A stretch of 64,000 nt of DNA from Pseudaquidulcibacter sp041917055 (GCA_041917055.1 JAYRYJ010000001.1:310001-374000); one strand, 5' to 3'. Shown: positions 1 through 9,036, numbered from the stretch's first letter. Translations and numbers: made by a program. The notes: generated by a model not told the origin, from the sequence alone.

Positions 1-30
1 CGCAAAATTGGTTTTTGATGGGGCGAAACT

Positions 31-780
31 ATGTCTAAGCCGATATTGGGTTATATATGTTGTTCAAGGCTTTTGAATAATAATCGCCCCGCTCAGGCCG
101 TTACAGAACAATATTTGATGGGAACTCTTCCCTATATTGACGCGGTTCCGATGCTTATTCCATCTATCCCTAGTCTTTTAGATATAGAGGCGATTGCCGC
201 CAGACTTGATGGGCTGTTGCTGACCGGTTCACCATCTAATATTGCGCCCGCTTTATATGGTGATCCCGATAACGACGCGAATGGGCCATTTGATGAAAAG
301 CGCGACAATACATCAATGGCTATGTGCGATGCTATGTTGAAACTTAATAAGCCTGTTTTTGGAATTTGCCGTGGTTTTCAGGAATTAAACGTTCATTTCG
401 GCGGAACAATTGCGCGCGATTTATCAATTGATGGTCGCGAAATAAAACACCATTCACCGGACGGCGTTTCCTATGACGAAATGTTTGCGCATGGTCATGA
501 TGTCGAAATAATCGAAAATACAATCTTGCACAAAGCGATCGGTAAAACCCAAACACGGGTAAATTCGGTTCATTTTCAGGGCGTCGGAAAGTTGGGCGAC
601 GGGCTTGAAATAATGGCGCGCGCACCTGATGGAATCATTGAAGCCTTTTATTCCAAATCAAAAGGCGGAACGGTCGTGGCACTGCAATGGCACCCTGAAT
701 GGGACGCGCACCATAATCCAGATTCACAAAAGATTTTCGCCCTAATGGGTCAGATTTTGCGCAAAGAATTTGTTTTGTAA
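31..780 (+). CDS. Class I glutamine-amidotransferase-like hydrolase (peptidase C26, gamma-glutamyl-GABA hydrolase type)
   Basis: A 249-residue protein of the PuuD/peptidase C26 family, which hydrolyses gamma-glutamyl amides such as gamma-glutamyl-GABA in the cytoplasm. The nucleophile elbow GICRG puts the catalytic Cys at about residue 113, and the His-x-Glu pair of the triad is in WHPEW (His221, Glu223). The glycine-rich LLLTGSPSN loop near residue 65 is also typical. Length is normal for the family (about 250). The ATG follows a GGGGCG ribosome-binding site. It is the first of a plus-strand run with the SDR and GMC genes, 45 bp upstream of the SDR gene. No other polyamine (puu) genes are visible, so the real substrate is uncertain; another gamma-glutamyl compound is possible. 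Confidence 0.85.
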   Translation: MSKPILGYICCSRLLNNNRPAQAVTEQYLMGTLPYIDAVPMLIPSIPSLLDIEAIAARLDGLLLTGSPSNIAPALYGDPDNDANGPFDEKRDNTSMAMCDAMLKLNKPVFGICRGFQELNVHFGGTIARDLSIDGREIKHHSPDGVSYDEMFAHGHDVEIIENTILHKAIGKTQTRVNSVHFQGVGKLGDGLEIMARAPDGIIEAFYSKSKGGTVVALQWHPEWDAHHNPDSQKIFALMGQILRKEFVL

Positions 781-825
781 TTTTTCTATTTTGGGTTATT
801 AAATTTCAATACCCAAAGGTGAAAA

Positions 826-1620
826 ATGCCAAAATCCTATTTAATTACCGGTGCATCTTCGGGCATTGGTGCAGCATTTGCCCGTGAATTGGCGTCAATG
901 GGTGTAAATTTGGTTTTGGTGGCGCGCGATTTAGACGCTTTAAATGCTTTATCAGGTGAGCTAACTAAGAAATATGGAATAAAGTCGATTGTTTATAAGT
1001 GCGATCTTGCAAATCGCGCTTCGGTCTTTCAATTGATTGATGAAATAAAATCCGCCGCTTTGAAAATCGATGGCTTGATAAATAATGCGGGCTTTGGGAT
1101 TGCGCGCGAATTCACAAACACCAACATTCAGTCTCAATTAGATTTTATCGAGGTTTGTGTAACCGCACCGACAATACTGTGCCACGCGTTTTTATCCGAA
1201 ATGAAAAATAACAATTTCGGGCGTATTATTAATGTTTCCAGCATGGTCGCTTTTTCAAATGGTGCGGCGGGCCACACTTTATATCCGGCAGCGAAATCCT
1301 TTATTCTTAAAATGTCGCAATCATTGGCTGCTGAATGCGCCGGATTTGATATTAATGTTTTGGCCCTATGCCCCGGCCCTACGGAAAGTGAATTTCAAAA
1401 TCGTTCCGGCATGGCGCAAAAAATGGGTGTTCGCCATAGAATGAAGCCCATGAGCGCACAAAAAGTCGTGATTGATGCGCTAAACGCCAATGAGACAAAA
1501 CGCGAAGTTTTGGTTTCCGGTTTTATCAATAAATTATCGGTTCTGGCGCTCAAGACACTCCCTCAATTTTTATTAAACCCGATAATTCGACGCGCGGCGC
1601 GCAAATTCTTAATTGAGTGA
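826..1620 (+). CDS. Short-chain dehydrogenase/reductase (SDR) family oxidoreductase
   Basis: A 264-residue classical SDR. It carries the NAD(P)-binding TGASSGIG motif at residues 8-15, NNAG at 86-89, the catalytic Ser near 139 (NVSSM) and the Tyr153-x3-Lys157 pair (YPAAK). The basic residue in VARD after the second strand hints at NADP(H) preference, though this is weak evidence. The C-terminus is hydrophobic and basic, as in SDRs that act on lipid-like substrates. The stop codon lies only 6 bp before the GMC oxidoreductase start, so the two are probably co-transcribed and may act on the same alcohol/ketone substrate. The substrate cannot be read from the sequence. Confidence 0.85.
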   Translation: MPKSYLITGASSGIGAAFARELASMGVNLVLVARDLDALNALSGELTKKYGIKSIVYKCDLANRASVFQLIDEIKSAALKIDGLINNAGFGIAREFTNTNIQSQLDFIEVCVTAPTILCHAFLSEMKNNNFGRIINVSSMVAFSNGAAGHTLYPAAKSFILKMSQSLAAECAGFDINVLALCPGPTESEFQNRSGMAQKMGVRHRMKPMSAQKVVIDALNANETKREVLVSGFINKLSVLALKTLPQFLLNPIIRRAARKFLIE

Positions 1621-1626
1621 GGCAAA

Positions 1627-3180
1627 ATGGATTTTGATATTGTCATAATCGGTTCCGGTGCCGGCGGCGGCACAATCGCTAAGGAATTGGCGCAAAGCGG
1701 AAAAAAAATTGCCATCATTGAGCGTGGCGACTTTTTAAAACGCGAAGTCGCAAACTGGGATGCACAAAGAGTATTCATAGATAGAATTTATCGCACAAGG
1801 GAAGAATGGCGCGATAAAAATGGTCGCAAATTTCACCCGAATACCAATTATTATGTCGGGGGGAATACAACTTTCTATGGCGCGGCTTTAATGCGCATGA
1901 AACCCAAAGATTTTGACGATTTGGCGCATTATGGCGGTGAAACTTCCCCTGCGTGGCCTTTGTCCTATACAGATTTCGTGCCTTTTTATGACAGGGCCGA
2001 AAAACTTTGGAATGTTCATGGCGCACGCGGCATTGACCCGACAGACGATATTAATGCCCCGCCTTTTCCCAAACCTCCAATAAATCATGATGCAAAAATA
2101 ACTGATTTACTTTCACATTTGGCGGGCAATGGTCTGACGCCTTCGCCTTTACCATTGGGTCTTGATTATGATTTAGAAAATGAAAACAATGGCAAATGCA
2201 TTTTGTGCCCAACCTGTGCCGGGCATCCGTGTTTGGCACTGGGCAAATCCGATGCCCGAACTTTATGTATTGAGCCATTGCGAACAAACCCGAATGTGAC
2301 TTTATTCACCAATACTAAGGCTTTGAGACTCAATGCCAGAAATAAAGAAATTAAATCGCTTATCTGCGAGAAAGATGGCGAGGAAATAGAGTTTCATGCC
2401 GATTTATTCATTCTAGCGGCAGGTGCGGTCAATAGCGCAATATTGCTTCTTAATTCGGCGCAAAGCGGTCATGAGAACGGACTTGGTAATTCTTCTGGGC
2501 TTGTCGGGCGTAACTATATGTTTCACACCACTTCAGCCATGACATCAATAATGGCGCATGAAATCGGCGCGGTTTTCCCTAAAACCTTTTGTATTATGGA
2601 CTATTATTTCAAGGATAAGGACGGTGGCTTTGACTTCCCGATGGGGCAAATTCAATCTTTACCCGCAATGACCGGCCCCTATGTTGAGGGTCAGGTGTCG
2701 CACGTCATACCGCATAAATTATTTCCCAATTTTCTTTCCGATTTTCTTGCCAAACGCATGGTCGGTTTCATGATTATGAGTGAGGATTTGCCCAGACCTG
2801 AAAACCGCATTCGCCTCAATAATTTGGGTGAGATTGTTCTTGAATACACGCCTAATAATTTGGAAGGTCACAAGCGCCTAATTAAAAAGCTGCAAAACGC
2901 TATTCACGGTTATTCAATCGGCAATCGAACAATGTTTGAACCGCATTTTGAAATTGATCAAATGATACCTTTGCTTGGAACCGCGCATCAGTGCGGCACG
3001 CTTAAATTCGGCAAGAACCCAAAGGAATCTGTGCTCGATAATGATTGCAAAATGCATGATTTAAATAATCTATATGTGACGGATTCAAGTTTCTTCCCAT
3101 CATCATCCGCCGTAAACCCCGCTTTAACAATTATTGCCAATAGCCTTAGGGTCGCTGAGATTTTGAAAGATAGAATTTAG
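1627..3180 (+). CDS. GMC-family FAD-dependent oxidoreductase
   Basis: A 517-residue glucose-methanol-choline oxidoreductase. The N-terminal FAD-binding Rossmann motif is GSGAGGG (residues 9-15) followed by IERG. The mid region contains LAAGAVNS (second FAD motif), and the C-terminal GMC domain ends with a DSSFFPSSSAVNPALT-type segment that includes the family's Asn-Pro. A compact cysteine group, C191-x2-C194-x2-C197-x4-C202 (CILCPTCAGHPC), is unusual for soluble GMC enzymes. It resembles a small metal or Fe-S site (inference). The gene follows the SDR gene by 6 bp. There is no obvious signal peptide. It probably oxidises an alcohol or sugar; acceptor and substrate are unknown. Confidence 0.85.
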   Translation: MDFDIVIIGSGAGGGTIAKELAQSGKKIAIIERGDFLKREVANWDAQRVFIDRIYRTREEWRDKNGRKFHPNTNYYVGGNTTFYGAALMRMKPKDFDDLAHYGGETSPAWPLSYTDFVPFYDRAEKLWNVHGARGIDPTDDINAPPFPKPPINHDAKITDLLSHLAGNGLTPSPLPLGLDYDLENENNGKCILCPTCAGHPCLALGKSDARTLCIEPLRTNPNVTLFTNTKALRLNARNKEIKSLICEKDGEEIEFHADLFILAAGAVNSAILLLNSAQSGHENGLGNSSGLVGRNYMFHTTSAMTSIMAHEIGAVFPKTFCIMDYYFKDKDGGFDFPMGQIQSLPAMTGPYVEGQVSHVIPHKLFPNFLSDFLAKRMVGFMIMSEDLPRPENRIRLNNLGEIVLEYTPNNLEGHKRLIKKLQNAIHGYSIGNRTMFEPHFEIDQMIPLLGTAHQCGTLKFGKNPKESVLDNDCKMHDLNNLYVTDSSFFPSSSAVNPALTIIANSLRVAEILKDRI

Positions 3181-3306
3181 GTTTTAGGGTCAGACCTCAT
3201 TAACTTTGAACATATTGAATGTTGCGTTATTGGAGCTTTATGGCAATTTGGCACGCGCATCCCCATTTCATAATTAAGGAAAATCTCTTTTTAAAGGTAA
3301 AGCACA

Positions 3307-3894
3307 ATGATTGACGATAATGCTCTAAAACAAATTTTTCTTGATGCGCGAACAATAAATGAATGGTCGGATAAGCCAATTCCCGAAGGATTATTGGAAC
3401 AAATTTATGCCGCCGCGCGCCTTGGGCCTACTGCGGCTAATAATAATCCGGCACGATTTTATTTTATCAAATCGCCGGAGGCCAAGGCGCGCTTAAAGCC
3501 CTATTTAGCACCCAATAATTCTGATAAAACCATGAAAGCGCCGATTACTGCAATCGCCGCCTTCGACCCTCTATTTTATGACAAAATACCAAGACTTTTT
3601 CCACACAATCCAGGCGCGCGTGATTGGTTCGCAAATGCACCCGACAAGGGTCTCTCAAATGGTTTTATGAATGCGACTTTGGGTGCGGCTTATTTCCTAA
3701 TTGCGGCCCGCGCCTTTGGTCTAGATTGCGGCCCAATGGCGGGTTTTGATAATGCAGGCGTCGATAAAGAGTTTTTTGGTGAGACAGGCTATAAATCAAA
3801 TTTTCTTATTAATCTTGGATATAAAGCCGAAAGTGAACCAGTGTTCCCAAGGCTTCCACGTTTAGAATTTGAAGAGGCCTGTAAGATTTTGTAG
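3307..3894 (+). CDS. RutE/HadB-type nitroreductase-fold reductase (malonic semialdehyde reductase family)
   Basis: A 195-residue FMN-dependent nitroreductase-fold protein. The opening (LFLDAR-type start, RTINEWSDKPIPE, then LGPTAANNNPARF near residues 38-50) is the signature of the RutE/HadB group, which reduces 3-oxopropanoate (malonic semialdehyde) to 3-hydroxypropionate with NADPH. A typical FMN-contacting ARAFGLDCGPMAGFD segment sits near 140. Length matches RutE (196). A ribosome-binding site (AAAGG) precedes the ATG. The gene lies 7 bp upstream of the MaoC-domain gene, so they form a pair. No other rut genes are present, so a role in general semialdehyde or acyl-CoA metabolism is more likely than a dedicated pyrimidine pathway (inference). 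Confidence 0.8.
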   Translation: MIDDNALKQIFLDARTINEWSDKPIPEGLLEQIYAAARLGPTAANNNPARFYFIKSPEAKARLKPYLAPNNSDKTMKAPITAIAAFDPLFYDKIPRLFPHNPGARDWFANAPDKGLSNGFMNATLGAAYFLIAARAFGLDCGPMAGFDNAGVDKEFFGETGYKSNFLINLGYKAESEPVFPRLPRLEFEEACKIL

Positions 3895-3901
3895 GTTAGA
3901 T

Positions 3902-4969
3902 ATGTCGGTTAAAATCAATAAAGGCAATTTTTTTGAAGATTTCAAACTTGGGCAAATAATAAATCACGCCACGCCGCGCACTATAAATTCAGGTGATATT
4001 GCGCTTTATATTGCGCTTACGGGTTCAAGATATGTACAATTTTCGTCAAATGAATTTGCCAAATCCTGTGGAATGAATGGTGATATTATTGACCCATTAT
4101 TGGTTTTTCATATTGTTTTCGGCAAAACAGTTCCCGATATATCTTTGAATGCAGTCGCCAATCTTGGCTATGCTGAATGCGTTTTTCATTCCGCTGTAAA
4201 GATTGGTGATACTTTAACCGCAATATCTGAAATTATTGGGCTAAAAGAAAACTCTAATGGCAAAACAGGCGTTGTCTATGTTCGCACCAAAGGGTTTAAC
4301 CAGAAGAATGAATTGGTTTTATCCTATGTTCGCTGGGTCATGGTGAATAAGAAAGATTTTGACGCAAAAACAGAGGAAATGGTTCCTCAATTACAAAAGA
4401 CGCTTTCTGCATCCCAATTAATCGCGCCGTCGCAATTGCGAAATATTTCATGGAATGCCGATTTGTCGGGTTCGAAGTTCTCCTTTGAAGATTATGAATT
4501 GGGCGAGAAAATCGACCATATTGACGGAATGGCAATCGAAGAAGCAGAACACCAAATGGCGACGCGGCTTTATCAAAATACCGCAAAAGTGCATTTTGAT
4601 GCATTCGCGCAAAAATCTTCGCGCTTTGGGCGTCGTTTAGTTTATGGTGGTGTCGTTATTTCAACCGCGCGCGCAATCTGTTTCAATGGTTTGGAAAATG
4701 CGGGTCATTTATTGGCTATTAATGGTGGTCGGCACGTAAATCCTTATTTCGCCGGCGACACAATTTATGCTCACTCAAATGTGATTGAAAAAGCGGAACT
4801 TGGCAGCAATTGGGGCGCTTTACGCCTTAAAACCATCGCCACTAAAGATATGCCCTGCGCCGATTATCCGGACAAGGATACAGACGGCAATTATCTGCCA
4901 AGTGTGATTTTAGATTTGGACTATTGGGTCGCGATTCCAAAACAGGCCGCGCTTAAGCCTGATAAGTAG
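3902..4969 (+). CDS. mch: MaoC-family hydratase, mesaconyl-CoA hydratase (Mch)-like
   Basis: A 355-residue protein starting at the ATG at 3902; the open frame extends upstream but overlaps the previous gene. Two hot-dog MaoC-like halves are recognisable. The N-terminal block (NFFEDFKLGQ, HATPRTI, LLVFHIVFGKTVPDISLNAVANLGYA, ENSNGKTGVVYVR) matches my memory of mesaconyl-C1-CoA hydratase/beta-methylmalyl-CoA dehydratase of the ethylmalonyl-CoA pathway. The second half has FEDYELGEKIDH and GRRLVYGGVVIS. The known reaction is reversible hydration of mesaconyl-CoA to beta-methylmalyl-CoA. No mcl, ccr or ecm genes are in the window, so pathway membership is inferred from similarity only. Confidence 0.75.
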   Translation: MSVKINKGNFFEDFKLGQIINHATPRTINSGDIALYIALTGSRYVQFSSNEFAKSCGMNGDIIDPLLVFHIVFGKTVPDISLNAVANLGYAECVFHSAVKIGDTLTAISEIIGLKENSNGKTGVVYVRTKGFNQKNELVLSYVRWVMVNKKDFDAKTEEMVPQLQKTLSASQLIAPSQLRNISWNADLSGSKFSFEDYELGEKIDHIDGMAIEEAEHQMATRLYQNTAKVHFDAFAQKSSRFGRRLVYGGVVISTARAICFNGLENAGHLLAINGGRHVNPYFAGDTIYAHSNVIEKAELGSNWGALRLKTIATKDMPCADYPDKDTDGNYLPSVILDLDYWVAIPKQAALKPDK

Positions 4970-4973
4970 AATC

Positions 4974-5027
4974 CGCAGAAATCGGCTTCCAATTATCACA
5001 TTCCAGGGATGTGAGACCGACTCTGCG
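4974..5027. repeat. Imperfect stem-loop downstream of the mch-like gene
   Basis: The outer arms CGCAGAAATCGG (4974-4985) and CCGACTCTGCG (5017-5027) pair imperfectly. They enclose a perfect inner stem TCACAT/ATGTGA (4996-5001, 5009-5014). No T-run follows, so it is not a classical intrinsic terminator. It might be a transcript-end or regulatory structure upstream of rho. The rest of the gap up to 5265 shows no gene. Confidence 0.35.
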
Positions 5028-5265
5028 ATTTCGAACCAGGCAATCTTAAATATGTAGTAACCTATTGAAATTAAAAATAATTTGGCGAAAAAACAAAACA
5101 AAGAACAACATTAAGTTCGACTAGGGCTAATTTCACTTCTTATCTTAAAAAGCGCACCAAATCCCGATTGTGAAATTCCACACTTGAATTTCGCCGCGAA
5201 TTGTTTATTTTAACGTCATCTTATCCTTTGCCCATCTTGGGTTTCCCCTTTAAAAAGTTGAAATT

Positions 5266-6711
5266 ATGTCTGAAGAAGAAATTGAAGGCACAAGTGCGCC
5301 TCAAACCAAATCCAAATTAACCCTTAAACTTAAAGCCAAAGAAGATACCGCAGTCGTTGAAGATTTGCCGATCGAAACACAAATTCCCGAAGTGGATGAC
5401 GAAAGCATTAATATTGAAGCGCTAGAGCCGGCTGACAAGGGTCCGGTCATTCGCACCACGTTGCAAGAATTAAAACAAAAAAAGCCGGCTGAATTAGTGG
5501 CTTTGGCCGAAACTTTAGAAGTTGATGGCGCGGCGTCTATGCGGACACAAGATTTATTGTTTGCGATTTTAAAAACCCAGGCCGAAAATGGTGCCGAAAT
5601 CTTTGGTTCGGGCGTTTTAGAGGTATTATCAGATGGCTTTGGCTTCCTTCGTTCACCTGAATCTAATTATTTGCCGGGTCCTGATGATATTTACGTAAGC
5701 CCGAATCAAATTCGTCGTTTTGGCCTAAGAACCGGTGACACTTTGGATGGCCCCGTCAAAGCGCCGCGTGATGGCGAACGTTATTTTGCTTTGCAGCGCG
5801 TCGATACGGTTAATTTTATCGATCCCGAAGAAGCCAAACACAAAGTCAATTTTGACAATTTAACACCTCTTTATCCGAATGAGCGTTTACGCATGGAAAT
5901 TGACGATCCGACAATAAAAGATCGAACCGGTCGGGTAATTGATATTGTTTCGCCCGTCGGAAAGGGTCAAAGGTCATTGATTGTTGCGCCGCCGCGCACA
6001 GGTAAAACCGTTATATTGCAAAATATCGCTAAATCCATTGAGACAAATCACCCCGAAGTTTATCTTATCGTGCTATTGATTGATGAACGCCCGGAAGAAG
6101 TAACCGATATGAAACGCTCGGTGAAAGGTGAAGTGATTTCATCAACTTTCGACGAACCCGCCACCCGTCACGTTCAAGTTTCAGAAATGGTGATTGAAAA
6201 AGCCAAACGCTTGGCAGAACACGGGCGCGATGTCGTAATTCTTTTGGATTCGATTACGCGTTTGGGTCGCGCCTATAATACGGTTGTCCCATCTTCGGGT
6301 AAGGTTTTGACAGGCGGTGTTGATGCCAATGCATTGCAACGACCAAAACGCTTTTTCGGCGCTGCGCGTAATCTCGAAGAAGGTGGTTCTTTAACAATTA
6401 TCGCCACCGCTTTGATTGAGACCGGTTCAAGAATGGACGAGGTAATTTTCGAGGAATTTAAAGGCACGGGGAATAGTGAAGTAATCCTTGACCGTAAAGT
6501 TTCCGATAAGCGTATTTTCCCTGCTATTGATATTATTAAGTCCGGCACGCGAAAAGAAGAATTGCTTGTTCCGCGCGAACATTTACCGAAAATGTATATG
6601 TTGCGCCGAATTCTTGCGCCTATGGGCACGATGGATGCGATGGAATTCCTTCTTGATAAGCTTAAAAGCACTAAGAATAATGATGAATTTTTCACTAGTA
6701 TGAACACTTGA
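5266..6711 (+). CDS. rho: Transcription termination factor Rho
   Basis: A 481-residue ATP-dependent RNA helicase that ends transcription as a hexamer. An acidic/basic low-complexity extension of about 60 residues precedes the Rho_N domain (from about 65), so it is longer than the 419-residue E. coli protein. The RNA-binding cold-shock-like domain follows (GFGFLRSPESNYLPGPDDIYVSP). The Walker A motif APPRTGKT is at about 241-248, LLIDERPEEVTDM contains the Walker B/catalytic Glu region, and the Q-loop/R-loop region includes GSLTIIATALIETGSRMDEVIFEEFKGTGN-type sequence. In Caulobacter relatives rho lies between the haem genes and mnmE near the origin. Here it begins the rho-lipoprotein-DUF6489-mnmE stretch. 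A leader of about 295 bp without genes precedes it. Confidence 0.98.
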   Translation: MSEEEIEGTSAPQTKSKLTLKLKAKEDTAVVEDLPIETQIPEVDDESINIEALEPADKGPVIRTTLQELKQKKPAELVALAETLEVDGAASMRTQDLLFAILKTQAENGAEIFGSGVLEVLSDGFGFLRSPESNYLPGPDDIYVSPNQIRRFGLRTGDTLDGPVKAPRDGERYFALQRVDTVNFIDPEEAKHKVNFDNLTPLYPNERLRMEIDDPTIKDRTGRVIDIVSPVGKGQRSLIVAPPRTGKTVILQNIAKSIETNHPEVYLIVLLIDERPEEVTDMKRSVKGEVISSTFDEPATRHVQVSEMVIEKAKRLAEHGRDVVILLDSITRLGRAYNTVVPSSGKVLTGGVDANALQRPKRFFGAARNLEEGGSLTIIATALIETGSRMDEVIFEEFKGTGNSEVILDRKVSDKRIFPAIDIIKSGTRKEELLVPREHLPKMYMLRRILAPMGTMDAMEFLLDKLKSTKNNDEFFTSMNT

Positions 6712-6764
6712 TATTAATTTATTTGTGTTGATATTTGTATGCACCCTTAATTTTGGGGGGAAAT

Positions 6765-7187
6765 ATGAAAAAACAAATTATTCTTCTTTTGGCAACGACC
6801 ATTATTTCATCTTGCGGCTCCAGTGATCCTATTTCTGGATTGAAGGAAGCTGAAAGAAACTTCCTGTTTGGTGATGATGAAAGTAAGATTACATTCATGG
6901 GCTGGCCTTTGTCAGGTACGGAACCGTCATGTAATCCAAGTTCAATGGGTCAAGGCTATGCCTTTGTTATGGACGGAAAAAGTGTTTTAATTGAGAGCAT
7001 TCGCCCAAATGGGACCGAGCGCCACAAAGTCAAACAGATTTCTTCAAATACCGAGGGAATTGATATTAAAGCGCGAAACGGTGCAAATTTGCCATTCAAT
7101 TTGAAAATCACAAATATCAGTGATTCCGGTGCTTTCATTTCTTTCGACGGCGAAGCTAATTCAAAATTCGTGCGCTGTAATCGATAG
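6765..7187 (+). CDS. Small predicted lipoprotein of unknown function
   Basis: The ATG at 6765 is chosen because a strong GGGGGG ribosome-binding site lies 5 bp upstream and because it begins a clean signal sequence; an earlier in-frame start would add 10 unlikely residues. The 140-residue protein starts MKKQIILLLA and has a lipobox ISSC, with the lipidated Cys at about residue 17, so it should be anchored in a membrane facing the periplasm. The mature part contains two further Cys residues (near residue 45 and at the C-terminal VRCNR) that could form a disulfide. I do not recognise a family. It sits 53 bp after rho on the same strand. Confidence 0.65.
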   Translation: MKKQIILLLATTIISSCGSSDPISGLKEAERNFLFGDDESKITFMGWPLSGTEPSCNPSSMGQGYAFVMDGKSVLIESIRPNGTERHKVKQISSNTEGIDIKARNGANLPFNLKITNISDSGAFISFDGEANSKFVRCNR

Positions 7188-7361
7188 TCTTTTTTCCTAA
7201 AGATTAACTGACTTCTTAACCAGAGGTTTGAAGGTATTATCGACTTTGTTTAAAGAAACTTGAGCGGGGATTTGCGCGATAAATCCAATTATTGCGAGCT
7301 TGGATTTTTGTGGTAAAGCGAATGTGCAGCGCGTGCAAAACTGTAGCTGCGGAGTAGATAT

Positions 7362-7652
7362 ATGAAAGTCAATATTGAAATCGATTTAACCCCTGAAGAA
7401 GCGAGAAGACTTGCGGGGCTTCCGGATTATGAACAGGTTCACAATATGTTTTTGAAGACCGCCGCCGACAAGATGAAAAGCGGCGAGAGCATGATAGATG
7501 TTGAACCCATGGTTAAGGCCTGGTCTGGACTTGGCGGTATTGCGCAGGATGCCTTTAATGCTTTCATTAAGGCATCAGTTGAAGGTTCAAAAATGAGTTT
7601 TGATACTTCTCCAAAGAGCAGCAGCGACGACAAAGATAAAAAAGCGGACTAA
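7362..7652 (+). CDS. DUF6489-like small protein
   Basis: A 96-residue soluble protein beginning MKVNIEIDLTPEEARRLAGLPD, with PDY...HNMFL and MVKAWSGLGG. I associate this pattern with the DUF6489 family, found in alphaproteobacteria near mnmE. The C-terminal 15 residues are Ser/Asp/Lys-rich and probably disordered. It ends 2 bp before the mnmE start, so it is very likely co-transcribed with it. Its function is unknown. The family name is from memory and moderately certain. Confidence 0.65.
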   Translation: MKVNIEIDLTPEEARRLAGLPDYEQVHNMFLKTAADKMKSGESMIDVEPMVKAWSGLGGIAQDAFNAFIKASVEGSKMSFDTSPKSSSDDKDKKAD

Positions 7653-7654
7653 TA

Positions 7655-8977
7655 ATGGGCACTATTATCGCTCTCGCGAGCGGAAGCGGCAAATCGGGCG
7701 TCGCAATTATTCGTGTTTCGGGTCCTAATTCTCTAGATTTGGCGGAATTTCTTACAAAGCGACGCGAATTCGCTCCGCGTTATGCGCATTTATGCCAGTT
7801 TTTTGATTCTAGAAATGAAATCATTGATTCCGGACTATGCCTATATTTTCCAGCCCCTAATTCATTTACAGGCGAAGATGTCATAGAATTTCATTTGCAT
7901 GGCTCACGCGCAATTGTCAAAAAATTCCTGGAAGTTGCGATTGGGACGGATTTGGTGCGATTGGCAAAGCCGGGGGAGTTTTCACGGCGGGCCTTCCTGA
8001 ACGATAAAATGGATCTTGCCCAAGCCGAAGGACTTCTTGATTTAATTGATTCAGAGACAGAGGCACAAAGGCAATTATCACTTCGGATTATGAAGGGTGA
8101 ATTAGGAGATGCCACCCGCCATTGGCGCGAGAAGATTTTGAAAATCCTCGCCGAGGCCGAGGCCTATATTGATTTTCCCGATGAGGATTTGCCCGAAGGC
8201 TTAAGCGAAACCAATAGAATTGATATTGCGGCATTGATTGATGAATTAAGACGAGCAGCGGACCATTTCAAAAATTTCCAACGCATAAGAGACGGTTTCA
8301 ATATAGTTATTATTGGTCCACCGAATGCGGGTAAATCCAGCCTTTTGAATGCACTTTGCGGTAAAGATGCCGCGATTGTATCTTCCATTGCCGGCACGAC
8401 GCGCGATATTATTGAGGTTAGCCTCAGCCTTGGTGGTTATTTAGTGCATTTTAATGACACTGCTGGCCTAAGAGAATCTGCGGACACCATAGAGCAAGAG
8501 GGTATAAAACGCGCTCTGGAAAGATGTGAGCACGCTGATCTAATTATTGGTTTAGTGGAGAATTTCGACCATTTAAAGCAGATGCAACCACATCTGGAGG
8601 CTGATAGTTTCGTTGTTTGGTCGAAATCCGATTTGGCCGAGGAAGAGCGCTTTTATAACAAAATACCGAATTTGCAGTTTGAGATTTCAGTTAACCAAGA
8701 AGACAGTTTGCGTAAATTGGAGGCTGCCATTATTGAGCGGATCGCTGAGTCTTCTCAGATTTCTGAATTCGCGCCGATTACTAGGATGCGGCATTTGATT
8801 GCTATTAATGAGACTATTGCCGCCCTTGAACGCAGCCTTACATCTTCAAAGATTGCAATTGAGATCGGTTGCGAGGATCTGCGCGTCGCCACATCGTGTC
8901 TAGGTGAAATTGTTGGGCATATTGGTATTGAAGATTTGCTTGATAGAATATTCTCTAGTTTTTGTATCGGAAAATAG
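7655..8977 (+). CDS. mnmE: tRNA uridine-5-carboxymethylaminomethyl(34) synthesis GTPase MnmE
   Basis: A 440-residue GTPase that works with MnmG to modify U34 in the wobble position of several tRNAs. The N-terminal tetrahydrofolate-binding domain (VAIIRVSGP; PNSFTGEDVIEFHLHGS) is followed by the helical domain and an inserted G domain: G1 GPPNAGKSS (221-229), G2 AGTTRD (246-251), G3 NDTAG (267-271). The C-terminus ends with the invariant CIGK (catalytic Cys437). The G4 motif reads WSKSD rather than NKxD, a noticeable substitution at the guanine-specificity position. The length is normal. mnmG follows after a 125-bp gap that holds a parS site. Confidence 0.97.
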   Translation: MGTIIALASGSGKSGVAIIRVSGPNSLDLAEFLTKRREFAPRYAHLCQFFDSRNEIIDSGLCLYFPAPNSFTGEDVIEFHLHGSRAIVKKFLEVAIGTDLVRLAKPGEFSRRAFLNDKMDLAQAEGLLDLIDSETEAQRQLSLRIMKGELGDATRHWREKILKILAEAEAYIDFPDEDLPEGLSETNRIDIAALIDELRRAADHFKNFQRIRDGFNIVIIGPPNAGKSSLLNALCGKDAAIVSSIAGTTRDIIEVSLSLGGYLVHFNDTAGLRESADTIEQEGIKRALERCEHADLIIGLVENFDHLKQMQPHLEADSFVVWSKSDLAEEERFYNKIPNLQFEISVNQEDSLRKLEAAIIERIAESSQISEFAPITRMRHLIAINETIAALERSLTSSKIAIEIGCEDLRVATSCLGEIVGHIGIEDLLDRIFSSFCIGK

Positions 8978-9020
8978 CCTCGCGGATTTGAGTTTTCGCT
9001 AGGTGCTTTCTCGGCGAGGG

Positions 9021-9036
9021 TGTTTCACGTGAAACA
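9021..9036. promoter_or_regulatory. parS site 1 (perfect 16-bp palindrome)
   Basis: TGTTTCACGTGAAACA is a perfect match to the bacterial parS consensus bound by ParB. It lies in the mnmE-mnmG gap. Two more identical sites are at 11008 and 13099. Confidence 0.95.

Noticed and set aside
4974..5027. Stem-loop after the mch-like gene as an intrinsic terminator
   Set aside because: The stem is imperfect and no T-run follows.
6273..6707. A 144-codon minus-strand frame inside rho
   Set aside because: Shadow of the rho coding sequence, with Ser/Arg-rich content typical of antisense frames.
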